From assembly GCF_006517255.1 (NCBI RefSeq), contig NZ_CP041185.1, forward strand, positions 4,960,001-5,024,000: a stretch of 64,000 nt of DNA, written 5' to 3'. This stretch comes from Janthinobacterium tructae. GTDB taxonomy: Bacteria; Pseudomonadota; Gammaproteobacteria; Burkholderiales; Burkholderiaceae_D. Numbering within the stretch: position 1 is the first letter of the stretch; each line of letters starts with the position of its first letter. Shown in pieces: positions 47,311 through 56,874 of this stretch. The notes under the pieces were generated by a model, which worked only from the letters and a program-made list of their open reading frames with translations, did not search any database and was not told the DNA's origin. The translations under genes were made by a program, and so were the position numbers.

Positions 47311-47733
47311 TCATTCCTCGATGATCTCGAACGAGTGCGTGATCTCGGCAGTTTTCGCCAGCATGATCGACGCCGAGCAATATTTGTCGTGCGACAAAGT
47401 CACGGCCCGTTCCACGGCCGTCGGTTTCAGGGCCTTGCCCCGCACGGTGAAATGGAAGTGGATCTTGGTAAACACTTTCGGGTCGGTCTCGGCGCGTTCG
47501 GCCTTCAGGGTCACTTCGCAGCCACTGACGGCTTCGCGCCCGCGTTTCAGGATCAGCACCACGTCATAGGCGGTGCAGCCGCCCGTGCCCAGCAAGACCA
47601 TTTCCATGGGGCGTGGTGCCAGGTTGTGGCCGCCGCCATCGGGCGCGCCATCCATGGTCACCAGGTGGCCGGAGCCGGTTTCTGCCCGAAAACTCATGCC
47701 CGACGGGCCATTCCAGCTGACTTTGCATTCCAT
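47311..47733 (-). CDS. OsmC family protein (YhfA-like)
   Basis: This 140-residue protein is in the OsmC/Ohr fold, with two conserved cysteines: C53 in LLGTGGCTAYDV and C119 in SHDKYCSASIML. Ohr and OsmC use such cysteines to reduce organic hydroperoxides, but the short form resembles YhfA, whose role is not settled. The ATG at 47733 has a GGAGAG 6 bases upstream, which decides the start over a longer open frame. It diverges from rplM. Confidence 0.9.
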   Translation of the reverse strand: MECKVSWNGPSGMSFRAETGSGHLVTMDGAPDGGGHNLAPRPMEMVLLGTGGCTAYDVVLILKRGREAVSGCEVTLKAERAETDPKVFTKIHFHFTVRGKALKPTAVERAVTLSHDKYCSASIMLAKTAEITHSFEIIEE

Positions 47734-47827
47734 CGTACTCTCCGAAAATTGTAAGCGTTTTGTATTGTAATAGAGGAATGCCTGTCCATGTGCCGCCTGC
47801 CAGCCCGCAGCCGGTCTGCATCGTGGC

Positions 47828-47857
47828 TTGACGCGGCAAGGCAAAGCCGCTTATACT
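47828..47857 (+). promoter_or_regulatory. Candidate sigma-70 promoter of rplM-rpsI
   Basis: TTGACG (47828-47833), an 18-base spacer, TATACT (47852-47857); the shifted TTATAC would give 17. This would leave a leader of about 95 bases before rplM, room for L13 autoregulation. Confidence 0.6.
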
Positions 47858-47958
47858 TGTCGGCTTTCCGTTCGCTCAGGAAAAGTAAATAAGGCAGAGT
47901 CCGCATAGCAGCATCGGCGGAACCACCATTTGAGCGTGTAATCTATTAGGAAGTCAAC

Positions 47959-48387
47959 ATGAAAACATTTTCCGCTAAAGGACATGAAGTCCAGCGCGAT
48001 TGGTTCGTGGTTGACGCGACGGACAAAGTCCTCGGACGTGTTGCCAGCGAAGTGGCACTCCGACTGCGCGGCAAACACAAACCAGAATTTACTCCTCACG
48101 TCGATACCGGCGACTTTATCGTCGTCATCAACGCAGGCAAACTGCGTGTGACCGGTACCAAAGCTACTGAGAAAATTTACTACCGTCACTCTGGCTATCC
48201 AGGCGGCATCTACGAAACCAACTTCCAGAAAATGCAACAGCGTTTTCCAGGTCGCGCGCTTGAGAAAGCGGTCAAGGGCATGCTGCCTAAAGGCCCACTC
48301 GGCTACGCAATGATCAAGAAGCTGAAAGTGTACGCGGAAGGTTCCCATCCGCACGCTGCTCAGCAACCTAAAGCACTTGTTCTCTAA
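47959..48387 (+). CDS. rplM: Ribosomal protein uL13
   Basis: The 142-residue L13 of the 50S subunit has the usual start [30 protein letters not shown] and the motif [25 protein letters not shown]. It binds 23S rRNA early in assembly. The codon choice is noticeably less GC-biased than in the neighbours, as expected for a highly expressed gene. An AGGAAG ribosome binding site precedes the ATG. It is followed by rpsI after 9 bases. Confidence 0.99.
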   Translation: MKTFSAKGHEVQRDWFVVDATDKVLGRVASEVALRLRGKHKPEFTPHVDTGDFIVVINAGKLRVTGTKATEKIYYRHSGYPGGIYETNFQKMQQRFPGRALEKAVKGMLPKGPLGYAMIKKLKVYAEGSHPHAAQQPKALVL

Positions 48388-48396
48388 GGAACTGAC

Positions 48397-48789
48397 ATGA
48401 TCGGTAATTACAATTATGGAACCGGCCGTCGCAAAAGTGCAGTGGCTCGGGTTTTTATCAAAGTTGGCACAGGCTTGATCGTTGTTAACGGCAAACCAGC
48501 AAACGAATACTTTTCGCGCGAAACGGGTCTGATGGTCATCCGTCAACCTCTGGAACTGACCGGCAATGTCGAGCGTTTCGACATCAAAGTCAACGTCCAT
48601 GGCGGCGGTGAGTCGGGCCAGGCTGGTGCAGTTCGTCACGGCATCACCCGCGCTCTGATCGACTACGATGCAGCGTTGAAACCGGAACTGGCTAAAGCCG
48701 GCTTCGTAACACGCGATGCACGTGAAGTCGAGCGTAAAAAAGTTGGTCTGCGCAAAGCACGTCGCGCAAAGCAATTCTCGAAGCGTTAA
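48397..48789 (+). CDS. rpsI: Ribosomal protein uS9
   Basis: The 130-residue S9 of the 30S subunit has [29 protein letters not shown] and the C-terminal [17 protein letters not shown] tail, whose last Arg reaches the P-site tRNA. It is the second gene of the rplM-rpsI operon and is followed by two hairpins, the second an intrinsic terminator. Confidence 0.99.
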   Translation: MIGNYNYGTGRRKSAVARVFIKVGTGLIVVNGKPANEYFSRETGLMVIRQPLELTGNVERFDIKVNVHGGGESGQAGAVRHGITRALIDYDAALKPELAKAGFVTRDAREVERKKVGLRKARRAKQFSKR

Positions 48790-48800
48790 TTTCTACGCTA

Positions 48801-48858
48801 CAGCACCTTCCGGGGTGCTGGTCGAAAAGCCGCTGGACTTCGGTCCCGCGGCTTTTTT
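48801..48858 (+). terminator. rplM-rpsI double hairpin terminator
   Basis: A first hairpin CAGCACC...GGTGCTG (48801-48820) is followed by AAAAGCCGC (48825-48833) paired with GCGGCTTTTTT (48848-48858) and a T run. Confidence 0.9.
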
Positions 48859-48959
48859 GCATTTCAGCGGGATGCGCCGTTGCGCTGTAAAATACGCGGA
48901 AAACCCGCAGGGGGAGCGTTTCCCTTCATCTTTATGCACTCTATACACAAGGAAAGAAC

Positions 48960-49997
48960 ATGATCAAAGTTGGCATCGTCGGCGGCACTGGATACACGGG
49001 CGTGGAATTGCTGCGCTTGCTCGCTACCCATCCAGATGTCGAGTTGACGGCGATTACCTCGCGCAAGGAAGATGGCTTGCCCGTTGCTGACATGTATCCT
49101 TCCCTGCGTGGCCACGTCAAACTGGCGTTTACTTCGCCGGACAAGGCGAATCTGGAACAGTGCGACGTGGTCTTCTTTGCCACCCCGCATGGTGTTGCCA
49201 TGGCGCAAGCGCCAGCCCTGCTGGCCGCCGGCGTGAAAGTCATCGACCTGGCCGCCGACTTCCGCCTGAAAGACCAGGCCAAGTTCGAGCAGTGGTACAA
49301 GATTCCCCACACGGCACCCGAGCTGATCGAGCAGGCCGTGTATGGCTTGCCGGAACTGAACCGTGAAGACATTAAAAAAGCCAGCCTGATCGCCAACCCC
49401 GGTTGCTACCCGACCACCATGCAGCTGGGCTTTTACCCGCTGCTCAAGGCGGGCCTCGTCAATGCGGGCGGCTTGATCGCCGACTGCAAGTCGGGCGTGT
49501 CCGGTGCCGGCCGCAAGGCGGAAATCGGCATCCTGTTCTCGGAAAGCAGCGACAGCTTCAAAGCCTACGGCGTCGCCGGTCACCGCCACCTGCCGGAAAC
49601 GACGGCGCAATTGCAGCGTTTCACGGACGACAAAGTGGCGCTGACCTTCACGCCGCACCTGGTGCCGATGATCCGCGGCATGCATTCGACCCTGTACGCG
49701 CAGCTGAACAAGGATGTCAGCAATGAAGAATTGCAATCCTTGTTCGAAGAGCAATACAAGGATGAGCCATTCGTTGACGTGATGCCATTCGGCTCGCACC
49801 CGGAAACCCGCTCCACGCGCGGCTCGAACATGCTGCGCCTGGCCTTGCACCGTCCCGAAGGCGGCAATACCGTCATCGTGCTGGTGGTGCAAGACAACCT
49901 GGTCAAGGGCGCATCGGGCCAGGCCGTGCAGTGCATGAACTTGATGTTTGGCCTGAAAGAAACAGCCGGTTTGCAACACATCGCCCTGCTGCCGTAA
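48960..49997 (+). CDS. argC: N-acetyl-gamma-glutamyl-phosphate reductase
   Basis: The 345-residue arginine synthesis enzyme reduces N-acetylglutamyl phosphate to the semialdehyde with NADPH. It has the Rossmann motif [19 protein letters not shown] at the start and the catalytic Cys in [12 protein letters not shown], with a later His in [10 protein letters not shown]. The length is that of the long ArgC type. Its RBS AAGGAAAG lies just upstream. It stands alone, with rpsI before it and bactofilin after it. Confidence 0.97.
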   Translation: MIKVGIVGGTGYTGVELLRLLATHPDVELTAITSRKEDGLPVADMYPSLRGHVKLAFTSPDKANLEQCDVVFFATPHGVAMAQAPALLAAGVKVIDLAADFRLKDQAKFEQWYKIPHTAPELIEQAVYGLPELNREDIKKASLIANPGCYPTTMQLGFYPLLKAGLVNAGGLIADCKSGVSGAGRKAEIGILFSESSDSFKAYGVAGHRHLPETTAQLQRFTDDKVALTFTPHLVPMIRGMHSTLYAQLNKDVSNEELQSLFEEQYKDEPFVDVMPFGSHPETRSTRGSNMLRLALHRPEGGNTVIVLVVQDNLVKGASGQAVQCMNLMFGLKETAGLQHIALLP

Positions 49998-50088
49998 AAA
50001 TAGGCAGGCGTGCTTGCGCAGGTACGGCGCCTTTTTGCCGGACCTGTGATAAATTGGATTGCCGCCTACCCCCGACAGGATGACGTTC

Positions 50089-50478
50089 ATGTTCGAGCGC
50101 AACGCGAAAACCCCCATCGATACTCTGATCGGCGCCTCCACGCGGATCGAGGGCGACGTGCTGTTTTGCGGCGGCTTGCGCATCGATGGCCATGTGCGCG
50201 GCAACGTCATCGGCGAGCCAGGCGAGCCCACGCATGTGGTGCTGGGCGAGGCGGGCCGCATCGATGGCGAAGTGCGCTGCTCCAGCCTGGTCGTCAGCGG
50301 CGAGATCAATGGCCCCGTGTATGTGTCCGAAATGCTTGAAATCCAGCCAAAAGCCCGCATTGTAGGAGAGGTCTATTACAAGGTGCTGGAAATGCACAGC
50401 GGCGCCCAGGTGCAGGGCAAGCTCAGCCGCCACGACAGCGCCGACCCCGTGCTGCACCTGGCCGTGTCGGAAATGTGA
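50089..50478 (+). CDS. Bactofilin (polymer-forming cytoskeletal protein)
   Basis: This 129-residue protein has a central right-handed beta-helix (about 12-105) of short hydrophobic/Gly repeats (RIEGDVLFCGGLRIDGHVRGNVIG, RIDGEVRCSSLVVSGEINGPVYVSEMLEI, KARIVGEVYYKVLEMHSGAQVQGKL), typical of bactofilins (DUF583). These form filaments that scaffold cell-wall enzymes or polarity. The ATG at 50089 is chosen because AGGA is 8 bases upstream; 50080 is an alternative ATG. It is probably co-transcribed with argC or erpA only by proximity. Confidence 0.9.
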   Translation: MFERNAKTPIDTLIGASTRIEGDVLFCGGLRIDGHVRGNVIGEPGEPTHVVLGEAGRIDGEVRCSSLVVSGEINGPVYVSEMLEIQPKARIVGEVYYKVLEMHSGAQVQGKLSRHDSADPVLHLAVSEM

Positions 50479-50539
50479 GCAGGAACAACACCGTCCAGCC
50501 GCGTCAGTGGCGGCCGCAGCGCGAGTTGCGGCAACAGTC

Positions 50540-50545
50540 TATAAT
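50540..50545 (+). promoter_or_regulatory. Candidate -10 box of erpA
   Basis: A perfect TATAAT 32 bases before the erpA start. No good -35 is in place. ErpA genes are often controlled by IscR in other bacteria, but no IscR site was identified. Confidence 0.4.
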
Positions 50546-50576
50546 GAGTTAATGTTTTCTAGTAGGAGTGTCCGAT

Positions 50577-50939
50577 ATGAATGCCGTCGCTGAAATGCAA
50601 GATGTAATCCCTTCACCCATTATCTTTACCGATAGCGCTGCTGAAAAAGTCGCGCAGCTGATCGAAGAAGAAGGTAATCCCGACCTGAAATTGCGCGTCT
50701 TCGTGCAGGGTGGCGGCTGTTCCGGCTTCCAGTACGGTTTCACCTTCGACGAAATCGTCAATGAAGATGACACCACCATGGTCAAGAACGGCGTCCAGCT
50801 GTTGATCGATTCCATGAGCTACCAGTACCTGGTCGGCGCGGAAATCGACTACAAGGATGACCTGGAAGGCGCGCAGTTCGTGATCAAGAATCCGACAGCC
50901 ACGTCTACCTGTGGTTGCGGTTCGTCGTTCTCCGTTTAA
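50577..50939 (+). CDS. erpA: Iron-sulfur cluster insertion protein ErpA
   Basis: The 120-residue A-type carrier binds and transfers Fe-S clusters to apoproteins. The three conserved cysteines are in [12 protein letters not shown] and in the C-terminal [11 protein letters not shown] (C-x-C spacing). The ATG at 50577 has TAGGAG 8 bases upstream, so it is preferred to the in-frame GTG at 50568. A terminator lies 22 bases after the stop. Confidence 0.96.
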   Translation: MNAVAEMQDVIPSPIIFTDSAAEKVAQLIEEEGNPDLKLRVFVQGGGCSGFQYGFTFDEIVNEDDTTMVKNGVQLLIDSMSYQYLVGAEIDYKDDLEGAQFVIKNPTATSTCGCGSSFSV

Positions 50940-50961
50940 GTATTAAACGGGGCAAGCAAGA

Positions 50962-50989
50962 AAATAGCGGATCGATGATCCGCTATTTG
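50962..50989. terminator. Bidirectional terminator between erpA and anmK
   Basis: AAATAGCGGATC (50962-50973) pairs perfectly with GATCCGCTATTT (50977-50988) over a 3-base loop. Confidence 0.85.
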
Positions 50990-51004
50990 TGTTTCTACAT
51001 CTGC

Positions 51005-52099
51005 TCAACGCGGATACAGCGCACCGAGCACGCGTAAGCCCGCCGCGCCCGTCACCGCTGGCAAGTTGCCTGGTTTGCGCTGTGTAAAACGCCAGGCCAG
51101 CCAGGCAAACGCCAGCGCCTCGACCTGGCTGGGCGCCACGCCCAGCGTTTGCGTCGATGCCACCGTCATGCCCGGCAATTGCCGGGCCAGCGCCGCCATC
51201 AGGCTGGCGTTCTGCGCGCCGCCGCCACATACATACACGTTTTCTGCCTGCGCTCCGTCGCGCGCGATGGCATGCGCCAGGCTGGCGGCCGTCAGTTGCG
51301 TCAGCGTGGCCTGCACGTCGGCAGGTGTGGCCTGCGGATAGTTGCTCAGCTTGTCCTGTAACCAGTCGGCATGGAACAGGTCGCGGCCCGTGCTTTTCGG
51401 TGCCGGCAAGTCAAAATACGGGTCATTGAGCAATTCCGCCAGCATGGCAGGCAAGACTTTGCCCGTGGCGGCCCAGGCGCCGTTGGCGTCGTACGGCTGG
51501 CCCAGGTGCCGCATGGCCCAGCCATCCATCAGCGCATTGCCGGGGCCCGTGTCGTAGCCCGTCACCGTGCCGTCCGCGTGCAGCACGCTGATATTGCTGA
51601 TGCCGCCGATATTGGCCAGCACGCGCGTGTGGCCGGGCAAATTGAAGATGGCCTGGTGAAAAGCGGGCACCAGCGGCGCGCCCTGGCCGCCGGCCGCCAC
51701 GTCGCGGCTGCGCAAGTCGGCGATGACATCGATGCCCGTCAGTTCGGCCAGCAGGGCCGGGTTGTTCAACTGGCGCGTAAAGCCCAGTTCGGGGCGGTGG
51801 CGGATGGTCTGGCCATGCGCGCCGATGGCGGCGACGGCGTCCGGGCCGATACCCGCGTTGCTCAATAGCATGGCGACGCAGTCGGCGTAATGGCCCACCA
51901 GTTGATTCGCCGCCAGCGCTTCGCGTTCGATTTCATTCTGGCCGGCACTTTGCAAGGCCATCAGGTCGGCGCGCAGGCTGGCGGGAAAGGCAATATACGC
52001 GTCGCCCAGGCTGCGCACGCTGCCATCGTCGGAAAAATCGACCAGGGCGCCGTCAACGCCGTCCAGGCTGGTGCCCGACATCAAACCGATATACAGCAT
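51005..52099 (-). CDS. anmK: Anhydro-N-acetylmuramic acid kinase
   Basis: This 364-residue ASKHA-fold kinase opens the anhydro ring of recycled anhydroMurNAc and phosphorylates it to MurNAc-6-P. Motifs are [18 protein letters not shown] at the start, [12 protein letters not shown], the [11 protein letters not shown] stretch and [17 protein letters not shown] near the end. It is a peptidoglycan recycling enzyme. The start ATG at 52099 is favoured over an upstream frame to 52171, which lacks conservation. The next gene in the same direction encodes a murein endopeptidase and lies upstream beyond a terminator. Confidence 0.96.
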   Translation of the reverse strand: MLYIGLMSGTSLDGVDGALVDFSDDGSVRSLGDAYIAFPASLRADLMALQSAGQNEIEREALAANQLVGHYADCVAMLLSNAGIGPDAVAAIGAHGQTIRHRPELGFTRQLNNPALLAELTGIDVIADLRSRDVAAGGQGAPLVPAFHQAIFNLPGHTRVLANIGGISNISVLHADGTVTGYDTGPGNALMDGWAMRHLGQPYDANGAWAATGKVLPAMLAELLNDPYFDLPAPKSTGRDLFHADWLQDKLSNYPQATPADVQATLTQLTAASLAHAIARDGAQAENVYVCGGGAQNASLMAALARQLPGMTVASTQTLGVAPSQVEALAFAWLAWRFTQRKPGNLPAVTGAAGLRVLGALYPR

Positions 52100-52163
52100 G
52101 GGTGTTTCCTTGAAGGCGTCAGTGATGGGTACATTGTGCCGCATTTTCTGGCGTACATAAAAT

Positions 52164-52197
52164 AAAGGCACCGGCCATCTGCATGGGCGGTGCCTTT
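52164..52197. terminator. Terminator hairpin between the M23 peptidase gene and anmK
   Basis: AAAGGCACCG (52164-52173) pairs with CGGTGCCTTT (52188-52197) over 14 bases. Read leftward it follows the M23 gene stop by about 25 bases. Confidence 0.75.
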
Positions 52198-52222
52198 GAC
52201 TATTGCCCGAAGGCAGTGTTGC

Positions 52223-53590
52223 TTAGCGCGACGCCAGTGCCGTGTCGTTTGGACGCAGCAGGGTGAAGCGGTGCATCATGTCGGCCGAGACCATGCGGAA
52301 GCGGCTCAGCTCGGCGGCCGTCAGCGGCGCCTGGGCTTGTACGTTCAGCTTGCTTGGGTCTTGTGCCACGCCGCCGACGCGGAATTCATAGTGCAAATGG
52401 GCGCCCGTGGACCAGCCGGTGGTGCCGACGTAGCCGATCACATCGCCCTGGCTGACTTTTTGACCTTTTTTCAGGCCCGAAGCGAAGCGGCTCATGTGGG
52501 CGTAGGCGGTGGTGTAGTTGGCCCAGTGTTTCAGGACAACAACATTGCCGTAGCCGTTTTGGCTGCCGACGGAATCGACCACGCCGTCGCCCGAGGCGCG
52601 GATAGGCGTGCCTGTTGCTGCGGCGAAATCGATGCCCTTGTGCGCTTTCCAGTTGCCGGAAATCGGGTGCACGCGCATGGAGAAGCCGGACGAGATGCGG
52701 GAGAATTCGAGGGGGGATTTCAGGAAGGCTTTTTTGAGCGACTTGCCGTCGAAACTGTAGTAACCGCCGCCTTGCTTGCTGGCTGGGTCTTCGAACCAAA
52801 CGGACTGGTAAGTCGTGCCGCGGTTGGTGAATTCACCGGCCAGGATGCGGCCCGCTCGGACAAATTCGCCATCTTGCCAGAACGTTTCGTAGACGACATT
52901 GAAAGAGTCGCCGCGTTTCAGGTCGGAGCGGAAGTCGATATTGGTGGAGAACATTTCCACGATTTGCGCGGAAATCGAGTCTGGCAGGCGGGTGCCGTCC
53001 AGGCTGGAGTCGGTGGCGGCGAACAGGGTGGAAGTAATCTTGCGCGCGTGCATTTCAACGCGGCGTTCCAGCTGGGCTGCCACTTCCGTGGCCACGAACT
53101 TGTCGCCCTTGCGGGTGATCAGGATGTTCTTGACCGATTTGTCCGTGCCATCGACGAGGGTGGCGCGCATCCAGTTGAGGTCGCCGTTTTCGGTCGTTTG
53201 CGCTTGCACGCGCTTGCCCGATTTCAGCAACATCACGCCGCGCGCGATCTTGTCGGTTTTGATGAAATTGGCGGCCGCCGGATCATCCACGCCGAGACGG
53301 GTCAGCAGGGTGGCGAGGGTATCGCCGGCGCGGACTTTTTCTTCGTGGGTGAAATTCTGGTCTACCTGTTCCATCGCGGAAATTTGCGAAGCGAGATCAG
53401 GCATTTCCAGGTTCTGGGCGATGGACGTGACCGGCAAGTCCGATGCGTCGGGCGCCATGGGCGACACAGCGACTGCGCCGAAGGCGGCCACGGCGAGCAG
53501 CACTGCCGACGCGCCGATAATGCGTGCCTTGCGTGTCGTCGTCAGCTGTGTGTACAAGCGTGAGCTTGTGATTTTATGTATAGGGTTCAT
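52223..53590 (-). CDS. Murein DD-endopeptidase, M23 family (MepM-like)
   Basis: This 455-residue protein has an N-terminal membrane anchor (about 24-45), a LysM/OapA-like region (about 85-115, HEEKVRAGDTLATLLTRLGV), a middle domain, and a C-terminal LytM (M23) domain (about 305-420). The zinc ligands are seen in SMRVHPISGNWKAHKGIDFAAATGTP (H and D) and the HxH in TGAHLHYEFR. MepM-type enzymes cut peptide cross-links to allow wall growth. The tail after about 425 is helical. It diverges from tyrS. Confidence 0.93.
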   Translation of the reverse strand: MNPIHKITSSRLYTQLTTTRKARIIGASAVLLAVAAFGAVAVSPMAPDASDLPVTSIAQNLEMPDLASQISAMEQVDQNFTHEEKVRAGDTLATLLTRLGVDDPAAANFIKTDKIARGVMLLKSGKRVQAQTTENGDLNWMRATLVDGTDKSVKNILITRKGDKFVATEVAAQLERRVEMHARKITSTLFAATDSSLDGTRLPDSISAQIVEMFSTNIDFRSDLKRGDSFNVVYETFWQDGEFVRAGRILAGEFTNRGTTYQSVWFEDPASKQGGGYYSFDGKSLKKAFLKSPLEFSRISSGFSMRVHPISGNWKAHKGIDFAAATGTPIRASGDGVVDSVGSQNGYGNVVVLKHWANYTTAYAHMSRFASGLKKGQKVSQGDVIGYVGTTGWSTGAHLHYEFRVGGVAQDPSKLNVQAQAPLTAAELSRFRMVSADMMHRFTLLRPNDTALASR

Positions 53591-53744
53591 GCAATCAGTT
53601 AAAATTTGCCCTTGAACGTGACCTGAACTAATGCTCTTTGTTATTGTTATTTTGGTTCGTTTTCATACGGCAAGATTGATGGGATCGAGCATTATAACAA
53701 ACTCCGCAAACCTACTACCATTTTGAGATTTATAGTCAAATTTT

Positions 53745-55010
53745 ATGGAAATCAACACCACCGCATCGCCTGCCAAGGCTAACGCCGCTCAGACCGCACT
53801 TCCACTGTCGGACAGAGTACAAGAAGCCCTCGCGATTACCAAGCGTGGCGTCGACGAACTCTTGATCGAAAGCGAATTTGCGCAAAAATTAGCGCGCTCC
53901 GAAAAAACCGGTGTTCCACTGCGCATCAAACTGGGCCTGGACCCGACTGCACCCGACTTGCATCTGGGCCACACTGTCGTACTGAACAAGATGCGCCAGC
54001 TGCAAAACCTCGGCCATCAAGTCATTTTCCTCATCGGCGACTTCACTTCCATGATCGGCGACCCTTCGGGCCGCAACGTCACGCGTCCGCCTTTGACCAA
54101 GGAACAGATCGAGATTAACGCGATGACGTATTTCGCGCAAGCATCTTTAGTGCTGGATGCCAGCAAGACGGAAATCCGCTATAACTCCGAGTGGTGCGAT
54201 CCGCTGGGTGCGCGCGGCATCATCCAGCTCGCTTCCCACTACACGGTGGCGCGCATGATCGAGCGCGACGACTTCACCAAGCGCTTCCAGGGCGGCATTC
54301 CTATTTCCGTGCATGAATTCCTGTACCCGCTGATGCAAGGCTACGACTCGGTGGCCCTGAAATCGGACCTGGAACTGGGCGGCACGGACCAGAAATTCAA
54401 CCTGCTGGTGGGCCGCGAACTGCAAAAGCAGTACGGACAGGAGCAGCAGTGTATTTTGACCATGCCGCTGCTGGAAGGTTTGGACGGCGTGGAAAAAATG
54501 TCCAAGTCGAAGAATAACTACATCGGCATCACGGAACCGGGCAACACTATGTTCGCCAAGCTGATGAGCATTTCCGACGTCATGATGTGGCGCTACTACG
54601 AGCTGCTGTCGTGGCGCTCGATCGCTGAACTGGCCCAGCTGAAGCGCGAAGTCGAGGAAGGCCGCAATCCGCGCGATGCCAAGGTTGCATTGGCGCAAGA
54701 GATCGTCGCCCGTTTCCACTCGCAGCAGGCGGCCGAAGATGCGCTGGCCGACTTCGTCAACCGCTCGAAGGGTGGCATTCCCGACGATATCCCGGCAGTG
54801 ACCCTGGCTGGCGCGCCGCTGGGCATCCCGCAATTGCTGAAACAAGCGGGTCTGTGCCCATCGACGTCGGAAGCCATGCGCAAGATCGACCAGGGCGGCG
54901 TGCGCATCGACGGCACCGTCATCAGCGACAAGGGCTTGCAAGTGGCGGCAGGCGAATTCGTGTTGCAAGTTGGCAAGCGCAGTTTCGCGCGCGTCACCCT
55001 GACGGCATGA
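53745..55010 (+). CDS. tyrS: Tyrosyl-tRNA synthetase
   Basis: The 421-residue class I synthetase charges tRNA-Tyr. It has [11 protein letters not shown] (HIGH), [11 protein letters not shown] (KMSKS) and a C-terminal S4 RNA-binding domain (about 355-415: [26 protein letters not shown]). The length and the KMSKS loop are of the TyrRS-Z/bacterial type. Its stop overlaps the start of dtd (ATGA), so the two are coupled; this pairing is common in Betaproteobacteria. Confidence 0.98.
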   Translation: MEINTTASPAKANAAQTALPLSDRVQEALAITKRGVDELLIESEFAQKLARSEKTGVPLRIKLGLDPTAPDLHLGHTVVLNKMRQLQNLGHQVIFLIGDFTSMIGDPSGRNVTRPPLTKEQIEINAMTYFAQASLVLDASKTEIRYNSEWCDPLGARGIIQLASHYTVARMIERDDFTKRFQGGIPISVHEFLYPLMQGYDSVALKSDLELGGTDQKFNLLVGRELQKQYGQEQQCILTMPLLEGLDGVEKMSKSKNNYIGITEPGNTMFAKLMSISDVMMWRYYELLSWRSIAELAQLKREVEEGRNPRDAKVALAQEIVARFHSQQAAEDALADFVNRSKGGIPDDIPAVTLAGAPLGIPQLLKQAGLCPSTSEAMRKIDQGGVRIDGTVISDKGLQVAAGEFVLQVGKRSFARVTLTA

Positions 55011-55456
55011 TCGCGCTGCTGCAGCGCGTTACCCAGGCGAAAGTCGACGTTGCCGGCGCCACTATCGGCGCCATCGACGCCGGCCTCATGGTGCTGGTGT
55101 GCGCCGAGCGTGGCGATACGGAAAAGGAAGCGGACGCCTTGCTGACCAAGCTGCTCGGCTACCGCGTGTTTGCCGACGAGGCGGGCAAGATGAACCGCAG
55201 CGTGACGGACGTGGCTGGCGGCTTGCTGCTGGTGCCGCAGTTCACGCTGGCGGCCGATACCAAGTCCGGCACGCGCCCGTCGTTCACGCCGGCGGCCGCG
55301 CCGCAGGACGGCTTGCGCCTGTTCACGCATTTCGTGGAGCAGGCGCGCCACCGCCATGCGAGCGTGCAAACGGGGCAGTTCGGCGCCGACATGCAGGTGT
55401 CGCTGACGAATGACGGGCCCGTCACGTTCTGGCTACAAGTGAACGCAAAACAATAA
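55007..55456 (+). CDS. dtd: D-aminoacyl-tRNA deacylase
   Basis: The 149-residue enzyme hydrolyses D-amino acids from tRNA (notably D-Tyr, and Gly mischarged on tRNA-Ala). It has [15 protein letters not shown] at the start, the Ser-Gln-type [26 protein letters not shown] and the GPVTFWLQV end; the SGTRP motif and NDGPVTF are the DTD active-site signatures. It overlaps the tyrS stop by four bases. Confidence 0.96.
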   Translation: MIALLQRVTQAKVDVAGATIGAIDAGLMVLVCAERGDTEKEADALLTKLLGYRVFADEAGKMNRSVTDVAGGLLLVPQFTLAADTKSGTRPSFTPAAAPQDGLRLFTHFVEQARHRHASVQTGQFGADMQVSLTNDGPVTFWLQVNAKQ

Positions 55457-55475
55457 CGATAAAAAGGAGCAAGCG

Positions 55476-56108
55476 ATGAAATTGTGGAGCGAGACGTTTC
55501 GTGATGGCGGCCTGATGCCGGCCGACAATGCCTTTGCCGAGATCGATCCGGCCAGCCGCGTGCGCCTCGCCGGCAACCGCAATCCCCATCTGGCCTGGGA
55601 CGAGGTGCCGAACGGCACCGAGTCGCTGGCCCTGTTCTGCATCGACTCCGATGCGCCGCAAGACGCCAGCCTGGCCAACCGCGACGACCAAGCCCTGCCG
55701 CTGACGGCGCCGCGCGGCGATTTTTATCACTGGAGCTTGCTCGACTTGCCGCCCGCCATGCGGGTTGTTGCCGCCGGGGAGTTTTCCAGCGGCATCACGC
55801 CGCGCGGCAAGGCGGCCGGCACTGTGTTGCGCGAGGGCATCAACGACTACACGGGCTGGTTTGCCGGCGATCCTGACATGGCCGGCGACTATTACGGTTA
55901 TGATGGTCCGTGCCCGCCGTGGAATGACGAGCGCATCCACCATTATATTTTCCGCCTGTATGCGCTCGACGTGCCGCGCCTGGCCTTGCCCGAGCGTTTT
56001 ACTGGGCAGCAAGCCCATGCCGCACTCTACGGCCACATCCTCGACGAAGCCCAGCTCGTCGTTGCCTACTCGCTCAACCCCGAGCTGGCACTTACCCTGA
56101 AGAAATAA
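55476..56108 (+). CDS. YbhB/YbcL family (PEBP-like) protein
   Basis: This 210-residue protein is of the phosphatidylethanolamine-binding protein fold: NPHLAWDEVPNGTESLALFCIDSDAP (with the Asp-x-Asp-Ala-Pro pocket), FYHWSLLDLPP and GYDGPCPPWNDERIHHYIFRLYALD. Bacterial members are of uncertain function and lack eukaryotic Raf regulation. A strong AAAAAGGAGC ribosome binding site precedes the ATG. It is followed after 3 bases by a histidine phosphatase gene. Confidence 0.9.
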   Translation: MKLWSETFRDGGLMPADNAFAEIDPASRVRLAGNRNPHLAWDEVPNGTESLALFCIDSDAPQDASLANRDDQALPLTAPRGDFYHWSLLDLPPAMRVVAAGEFSSGITPRGKAAGTVLREGINDYTGWFAGDPDMAGDYYGYDGPCPPWNDERIHHYIFRLYALDVPRLALPERFTGQQAHAALYGHILDEAQLVVAYSLNPELALTLKK

Positions 56109-56111
56109 AGC

Positions 56112-56756
56112 ATGAGCACCACGATCTTACTGATACGCCATGGCGAAACGGCCTGGAATGCGGGCCGCCGCCTGCAGGGCCATATCGACATCGCCCTGAA
56201 CGAGGCGGGCCTGGCGCAAGCTTGCGCGCTGGGGCAGGCGCTGGCCGATGAGCCGCTGGCCGCCATCCTCGCCAGCGATCTGCAACGCGCGCAGCAAACG
56301 GCGCAAGCCGTGGCCGATGTGAAAGACTTGCCCGTGCAGACGGACCCCTTGCTGCGCGAGCGCTGCTATGGCGCTTTCGAAGGCTTGCTGTATGCCGATA
56401 TTGCCGCACGCTATCCGCACGAGTATGCGCAATGGCAATCGCGCCAGATCGATGCCGTGATGCCGTCCGGCGAGCGCGATGCCGAGAGCTTCCGCCAGTT
56501 TTATGCACGCGCGAACGGCGCCATCTCCCGCTGGGCCGAACAGTATGACGGCCAGACGATCGCCATCGTCGCGCATGGCGGCGTGCTCGAATGCGCCTTC
56601 CGCGAGGCGGTCGGCATGACGCTCGACAGTCCACGCGACTTCCAGGTGAAAAATGCCAGCGTCAACCGGTTTTCGTATGCGGATGGCAAGCTGCATTTAG
56701 TGCACTGGGGAAATATCGAACATCTGAGCGCGCCCGCGATGGACGAGCTGGGCTAA
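56112..56756 (+). CDS. Histidine phosphatase family protein
   Basis: This 214-residue protein has the RHGE catalytic motif (ILLIRHGETAWN, His about residue 10), a second Arg in SDLQRAQQTAQ, a Glu in LRERCYGAFEG and the second catalytic His in IAIVAHGGVLECAF. The family includes GpmB, CobC and phosphoglycerate mutase-like phosphatases; the substrate here is not determined. A gene for dusB follows after 118 bases. Confidence 0.93.
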   Translation: MSTTILLIRHGETAWNAGRRLQGHIDIALNEAGLAQACALGQALADEPLAAILASDLQRAQQTAQAVADVKDLPVQTDPLLRERCYGAFEGLLYADIAARYPHEYAQWQSRQIDAVMPSGERDAESFRQFYARANGAISRWAEQYDGQTIAIVAHGGVLECAFREAVGMTLDSPRDFQVKNASVNRFSYADGKLHLVHWGNIEHLSAPAMDELG

Positions 56757-56874
56757 GAGCGCTCTAAGCGGCCCCATCGTCACTCTGACGCACTGATCGA
56801 AAAAAATAGTGCTTATTAATTAGGCAGGGAATCGGTTAAAATAGCAGGTTCCTCCGTCCATTCCAGGTTCTTCA

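Noticed and set aside
52190..53563. A 457-codon open frame antisense to the M23 peptidase gene
   Set aside because: The peptidase has conserved zinc motifs; the antisense frame has none.
54854..55006. N-terminal extension of the D-aminoacyl-tRNA deacylase
   Set aside because: The frame is open inside tyrS, but the family begins at MIALLQRV, and ATGA coupling is a normal start.
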